The notes under the pieces were generated by a model, which saw only the letters and a program-made list of their open reading frames with translations, was not told the DNA's origin and ran no database searches. Shown piece by piece: positions 13,986 through 16,780 of a stretch of DNA of 16,780 nt. Position numbers and translations under genes: made by a program. Position 1 is the stretch's first letter. Each line of letters opens with the position of its first letter. Origin of the DNA: an uncultured Lachnospiraceae bacterium (lineage in GTDB: Bacteria > Bacillota > Clostridia > Lachnospirales > Lachnospiraceae). The DNA lies in the NCBI GenBank assembly GCA_959022495.1, contig CAUEYX010000054.1, forward strand, positions 1 to 16,780, read 5' to 3'.

Positions 13986-15404
13986 CTATCTGCTGAATGT
14001 GCCCAATCCGCCTCTGCTTATATTTTCGGAAACTCCGGTTGTCGCATCTGGCGCATCATCATGAGCATTCTTTCCTTCTCGCTGATAACGTATCATGGCC
14101 TTGTGATACTCCGGCCACCGATCTTTCCAGTTTTGGGGATAATAAATGTGATTCATTACCCAAGTACTATTGGAAAGAATTCTTGCCATTTTGTTTTCTG
14201 ACTGGTGAAACCATTTTACATGTGTCTTATTACTGTGATACTTACTTTCCAATATGCTTCTAACTGACCGGGCAAACCCTTTACCGCCATTATTAGACTC
14301 TATCTTTGACTTATTAACATCGTATTCATACAACATCTTTGCGACCGCGGGCTCAGTTACCTCCATTGGTTCCTGCGTATAGATTATCTCAAGAATATAA
14401 GCCTCTTTGTTATATACTCCATATGTTATGCTGCATAGATAATCCGCCCCCTCATCTGCCGTATCTGTATAGTTCTGTATCGTACTAAACAGCGGTTTTC
14501 CTGTCTGATCTCTGGGTACATCATCATAGGTCTTAAACGATGTGTACAGCTGACCTTTCAGGTCAATTGGCTCCTGATCATAATTTGCACTGGAAATATC
14601 AGCTCCCATAGCACTGATTTTGTCCTGGTAAGATGAATAACTGAGGATCTCCGAACACAGCATTTCATGCTTCTCTTTGTTCTGCAGCGCCTTCATACTG
14701 ATGTGCCGATACTTTTTCTTCTTTTCCTGGCACCACTCCAGCACTCGTCCCGCCAGATCCTGACTGTGCCAGCGTGTCATAATAACTATAATCTTCCCGC
14801 CTTCTTCCAGACGGGACAGCATAGTATCTGTAAACCATGTCCAGTGATTCTCCAACACAGTCGCATTATTGGCTTCCAGTGCCGATTTGATCAGATCGTC
14901 AATAATCATCAGATCACAGCCGAAACCGGTCGCCGTACCTGTCGGAGAGGTCGCCAGATAGTTGTTGTATCCGTTCTCCAAGCTCCACAGATTCATGGCG
15001 CCATCCCCGAGCTTGATCTTAACCCCTGGAAAAACATCTGAAAAAACTGGCTTGTTTTTATCCGCTTTTTCTGCCTGGATACTGTTCCGGACGTTTTTTG
15101 AAAACATCGTGGACAGAGTCTCATTATATGATCCGGTCATAATCTTCAGACTGTTATCACGCCCCAGGCACCACTCGACCAGATTCCCTGCCGTGCGGCT
15201 CTTCCCATGCCGGGGAGGGATGTTCACGACACAAACTTCTTCATCCGATTCCATAAACTCCTGCAAGCCATTACACAGCTCAATGAGAAAATCCCTGTCG
15301 TCCTTATAGAAATCCGGTGCCTTTAGCTGGCAATAAAAAAAGAACTCGCGTCTTGCAAGTTCAATCTTTGCCCCCTGTATAATCCGCTGCTGCCTATCCA
15401 CCAC
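13986..15404 (-). CDS. terL: Terminase large subunit (ATPase-nuclease)
   Basis: A 472-residue motor that cuts concatemeric DNA and pumps it into the head. The N-terminal ATPase has Walker A-type VNIPPRHGKSR (about residues 60-70), Walker B LMIIDDL (165-171) and the coupling motif IVIMTRWHSQDLAGR (206-220). The C-terminal RNase H-like nuclease shows acidic residues in YTDTADEGADY (Asp314), IESNNGG (Glu369) and HDDAPDA (Asp449/450). The length is normal for this family. It starts with GTG overlapping the small terminase gene by 11 bases; a strong ribosome binding site is absent, so coupling is likely. Confidence 0.96.
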   Translation of the reverse strand: MVDRQQRIIQGAKIELARREFFFYCQLKAPDFYKDDRDFLIELCNGLQEFMESDEEVCVVNIPPRHGKSRTAGNLVEWCLGRDNSLKIMTGSYNETLSTMFSKNVRNSIQAEKADKNKPVFSDVFPGVKIKLGDGAMNLWSLENGYNNYLATSPTGTATGFGCDLMIIDDLIKSALEANNATVLENHWTWFTDTMLSRLEEGGKIIVIMTRWHSQDLAGRVLEWCQEKKKKYRHISMKALQNKEKHEMLCSEILSYSSYQDKISAMGADISSANYDQEPIDLKGQLYTSFKTYDDVPRDQTGKPLFSTIQNYTDTADEGADYLCSITYGVYNKEAYILEIIYTQEPMEVTEPAVAKMLYEYDVNKSKIESNNGGKGFARSVRSILESKYHSNKTHVKWFHQSENKMARILSNSTWVMNHIYYPQNWKDRWPEYHKAMIRYQREGKNAHDDAPDATTGVSENISRGGLGTFSR

Positions 15405-15909
15405 GCACCAGCTTCTTTAACTCTTCTGTTGTCAATCCCTCGAACGGATTGTTTGTTGTAATTTCTCCGTCCACCTTTATCTTATCATTCCACATGCCAA
15501 GATGCCGTCCGAGAAGCTCCAGGGCTTTCTCCTTATCATTCAGCTTGATCTCGATACCGTTTGCACCTTCCTTGATGCCGGCGATCGCTCGGATCTGCCC
15601 ATCAGATAAAGAGTCTGTGTCTTTAATGCACACCGCACCGCCTCTAACCGCGGCATAATCTGTTGCCCTGGCAAAAGCAATGGCCGCCAATTCCTTGACG
15701 ACCATGTCCTGAGTCACTTCTGTGCGCTGCTGACGCTCCTGCATCCGTTCTGAAATATATTCATGAACCTTAGTATTTCTTAGCAATTTACTGCCATTTA
15801 CAGCAGCAACTTCATCCTTCTTCACAGACGGATAAGCCACCCGGTAAGCCCGAGTGGCATTCAGATCAATCAAATACTCATCCGCAAATATCTTCTGTTT
15901 TTTTGTCAT
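15394..15909 (-). CDS. terS: Terminase small subunit
   Basis: A 171-residue DNA-recognition subunit of the Terminase_2 family. It begins MTKKQKIFADEYLIDLNATR followed by AYRVAYPSVKKDEVAAVNGSKLLR in two parts, the classic N-terminal helix-turn-helix "K-FADEYL-DLNAT-AY-AYP". Next is KVHEYISERMQERQQRTEVT and a region around MVVKELAAIAFARATDYAA, then a C-terminal oligomerisation segment (GIEIKLNDKEKALELLGRHL) and a short peptide (TNNPFEGLTTEELKKLV) probably touching the large subunit. GAGGTGAG lies about 8 bases before the ATG. It is the first gene of the late head operon, directly after a promoter-terminator leader. Confidence 0.95.
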   Translation of the reverse strand: MTKKQKIFADEYLIDLNATRAYRVAYPSVKKDEVAAVNGSKLLRNTKVHEYISERMQERQQRTEVTQDMVVKELAAIAFARATDYAAVRGGAVCIKDTDSLSDGQIRAIAGIKEGANGIEIKLNDKEKALELLGRHLGMWNDKIKVDGEITTNNPFEGLTTEELKKLVRGG

Positions 15910-15937
15910 TCAGGCTCACCTCGCTTTCTAAGCACAA

Positions 15938-15963
15938 GAAAAACGCCCCGCAAAGCGAGACGT
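15938..15963 (-). terminator. Strong intrinsic terminator before the small terminase gene
   Basis: On the minus strand ACGTCTCGC, loop TTT, GCGGGGCGT form a 9-pair stem with two G-T wobbles followed by a T run. It ends about 30 bases before the terS start codon. Because it stands before, not after, the late operon, transcripts from upstream must read through it, or a promoter between it and terS must exist; I see none in that 30-base space. Confidence 0.82.
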
Positions 15964-15994
15964 CTTCCGTAATCGATTCAAATCCTTGGATGGA

Positions 15995-16021
15995 ACAAGC
16001 AGATGGCTTATATCTACTTGT
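15995..16021 (-). promoter_or_regulatory. Leader hairpin upstream of the terS terminator
   Basis: On the minus strand ACAAGTAGAT, loop ATAAGCC, ATCTGCTTGT form a 10-pair stem with one wobble (a further G-T pair extends it). No T tract follows. It sits between the promoter-like element and the intrinsic terminator, 31 bases ahead of the latter, so it may be a recognition or attenuation structure. Confidence 0.55.
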
Positions 16022-16024
16022 CGC

Positions 16025-16045
16025 ATTATAAGTATACCATGTCAA
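16025..16045 (-). promoter_or_regulatory. Promoter-like element with extended -10 for the late operon leader
   Basis: Minus-strand text TTGACATGGTATACTTATAAT contains an extended -10 (TGGTATACT) and a second -10-like hexamer TATAAT right after. TTGACA is only 3 bases from TATACT, too close to serve as its -35. No good -35 is found 17 bases upstream of either hexamer, so activity may need the extended -10 or an activator such as the adjacent sigma-like protein. This lies in the gap between that gene and terS. Confidence 0.5.
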
Positions 16046-16059
16046 AATGATTAATTTGA

Positions 16060-16476
16060 TTAGTTTTCACATATTTTTTTAATAATTTGTGATACTCTCC
16101 CTTGCGTAATCTCCAGCACGTCCGCTGCATCATATTGACTCTCGCCGTCCAAGTACACCATCTCCATCACCCGCTTTTCAATCCCGTCCGGGAGAGAATC
16201 GATGAATCTCTCCACCTGCTCGATCTCACCCTGGAGCACCCTCTGTCGGTCTTCCTTCTCCCTGATCTGGTCCTTGATCGCAGTCGCCGCCTTCGGTTCT
16301 GCCATCTGTACCGTCACATGCTCCTCTATGTACGGAAAGTTATCCCCGGACTTCGTGACCTTCCCGGATACCGTCTCCACGTTCTCCAGGCGCTCATACA
16401 ACCTGTCCAGCTGTCTCTCTATCAGGGCAAGTTCTCTTTTATTCTGTTTGTGACGGTTCAGTTTTTCTCTGTTCAA
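16060..16476 (-). CDS. Sigma-70 region-4-like phage late regulator (ArpU/RinA-type position)
   Basis: A 138-residue protein. Residues about 1-100 are charged and probably coiled coil (RELALIERQLDRLYERLENV; IREKEDRQRVLQGEIEQVE). Residues about 100-138 form a helix-turn-helix like sigma region 4: LPDGIEKRVMEMVYLDGES, then YDAADVLEITQGRVSQIIKK. Phage proteins of this build, placed just before terS in Firmicutes phages, control late transcription (ArpU, RinA, DUF1492-type). The start is TTG at 16476, overlapping the upstream stop (TTGA), with GGAG 8 bases before it; no ATG lies early in the frame. It probably acts on the leader immediately downstream. DNA binding is likely; whether it is an activator, sigma-like factor or antiterminator is unknown. 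Confidence 0.8.
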   Translation of the reverse strand: MNREKLNRHKQNKRELALIERQLDRLYERLENVETVSGKVTKSGDNFPYIEEHVTVQMAEPKAATAIKDQIREKEDRQRVLQGEIEQVERFIDSLPDGIEKRVMEMVYLDGESQYDAADVLEITQGRVSQIIKKICEN

Positions 16477-16715
16477 TGCCTCATCTCCTGATCAACTTTT
16501 TCTCTGATTGCTCTGATAATGGATTCCCCATCAAGGTCTGAATACATTCCCATGTCGCGCCGGAAGAAACGTTCGCATTCTTCCTTCCCGCGTTTCGCAT
16601 CTGCGTCATGTGGGTGTCTGCTCAACCTCCTCAGGGCTCTTGTATAATCAACAACTGCCTGTTCAACAACGGCAACTGCCAATCTCTGATAACCTTCCAT
16701 GCAATAATCACTCAT
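16473..16715 (-). CDS. Small phage protein upstream of the late regulator, function unknown
   Basis: An 80-residue, helical protein from the ATG at 16715, which has AAGGAG 8 bases upstream; in-frame ATG at 16721 and GTG at 16724 are too near that site. The text YQRLAVAVVEQAVVDYTRAL is followed by a basic stretch, ECERFFRRDMGMYSDLDGES and IIRAIREKVDQEM. The pattern "ECE-FFRRD--MY-DLDGE-II" recurs in small unnamed proteins next to late regulators and terminases of Firmicutes phages, as I recall. It overlaps genes on both sides by a few bases, so it belongs to the same transcript. I do not know the function. Confidence 0.75.
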   Translation of the reverse strand: MSDYCMEGYQRLAVAVVEQAVVDYTRALRRLSRHPHDADAKRGKEECERFFRRDMGMYSDLDGESIIRAIREKVDQEMRH

Positions 16716-16780
16716 CCGCATCACTCCTTATGTCATACTTGTCAGCTATGTATTCCGCCACGCTCATATGTCCGTCCTGA
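16708..16780 (-). CDS. 3' end of an unidentified gene (partial)
   Basis: A frame open from the right edge to a TGA at 16708 encodes ...HMSVAEYIADKYDIRSDADE. The stop overlaps the ATG of the next gene (ATGAGTGA), as in other couplings of this operon, which supports it as a real gene end. Only about 24 codons are seen, too few to identify the protein. An internal ATG at about 16767 could also start a tiny peptide, but a ribosome binding site cannot be judged well there. Confidence 0.45.
   Translation of the reverse strand, partial: QDGHMSVAEYIADKYDIRSDADE

Noticed and set aside
14667..15309. Two plus-strand open frames of more than 110 codons
   Set aside because: Antisense to the large terminase, whose Walker and nuclease motifs are clear on the other strand.
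16040..16045. TTGACA as a classical -35 box
   Set aside because: It is 3 bases from TATACT and 9 from TATAAT, and no -10 box occurs 16-18 bases downstream; only the extended -10 is retained.
15938..16060. Possible tRNA or small RNA gene in the leader
   Set aside because: No cloverleaf, no T-loop GTTCGA-type motif with paired arms; the two hairpins fit a leader better.

Overview
This window looks like the late structural region of a temperate or virulent tailed phage, or an integrated prophage, with siphovirus morphology and a Gram-positive (Firmicutes) host. A gut clostridial host of the Lachnospiraceae type is my best guess; it rests on the style of the proteins and on strong AGGAGG-type ribosome binding sites, not on a database search. 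Every gene I can support lies on the minus strand, so transcription runs from the right end (about 16.78 kb) to the left end (1). Genes are packed with overlaps of a few bases, as expected for one long late operon. No integrase, lysis, replication, tRNA, CRISPR or insertion-sequence genes are visible.

Right end (16.78-15.93 kb): the tail of an unidentified gene, a small phage protein of unknown function, and a 138-residue protein with a C-terminal sigma-70 region-4-like helix-turn-helix, probably a late-gene regulator. It is followed by a roughly 150-base leader with a promoter-like extended -10 element, a hairpin and a strong intrinsic terminator directly before the terminase gene.

Packaging and head module (15.9-9.1 kb): terminase small and large subunits, an SPP1 gp6-like portal, an SPP1 gp7-like minor head protein carrying an extra C-terminal JAB/JAMM-like domain, two very small proteins (one extremely acidic, one lysine-rich), a GP20-type scaffold and the major capsid protein. 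Intrinsic-terminator-like hairpins follow the acidic gene, the lysine-rich gene and the capsid gene.

Connector and tail module (9.1-0 kb): adaptor, stopper/head closure, gp10-like protein, tail terminator and major tail protein appear in the same order as SPP1 15-16-16.1-17-17.1. Next come the tail assembly chaperone with a CCCAAAC -1 frameshift site (G/GT), the tape measure protein, the distal tail protein, a ReqiPepy6 Gp37-like tail-tip protein, a probable receptor-binding or baseplate protein, and the start of a gene that runs off the left edge and may carry a carbohydrate-binding module.

The overall architecture is that of a well-known phage class, and I do not see a wholly new defence or mobile system. 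The most interesting points are the probable metallopeptidase-type domain on the minor head protein, the programmed frameshift, and a late operon punctuated by terminators next to a candidate regulator, which suggests antitermination or expression tuning.
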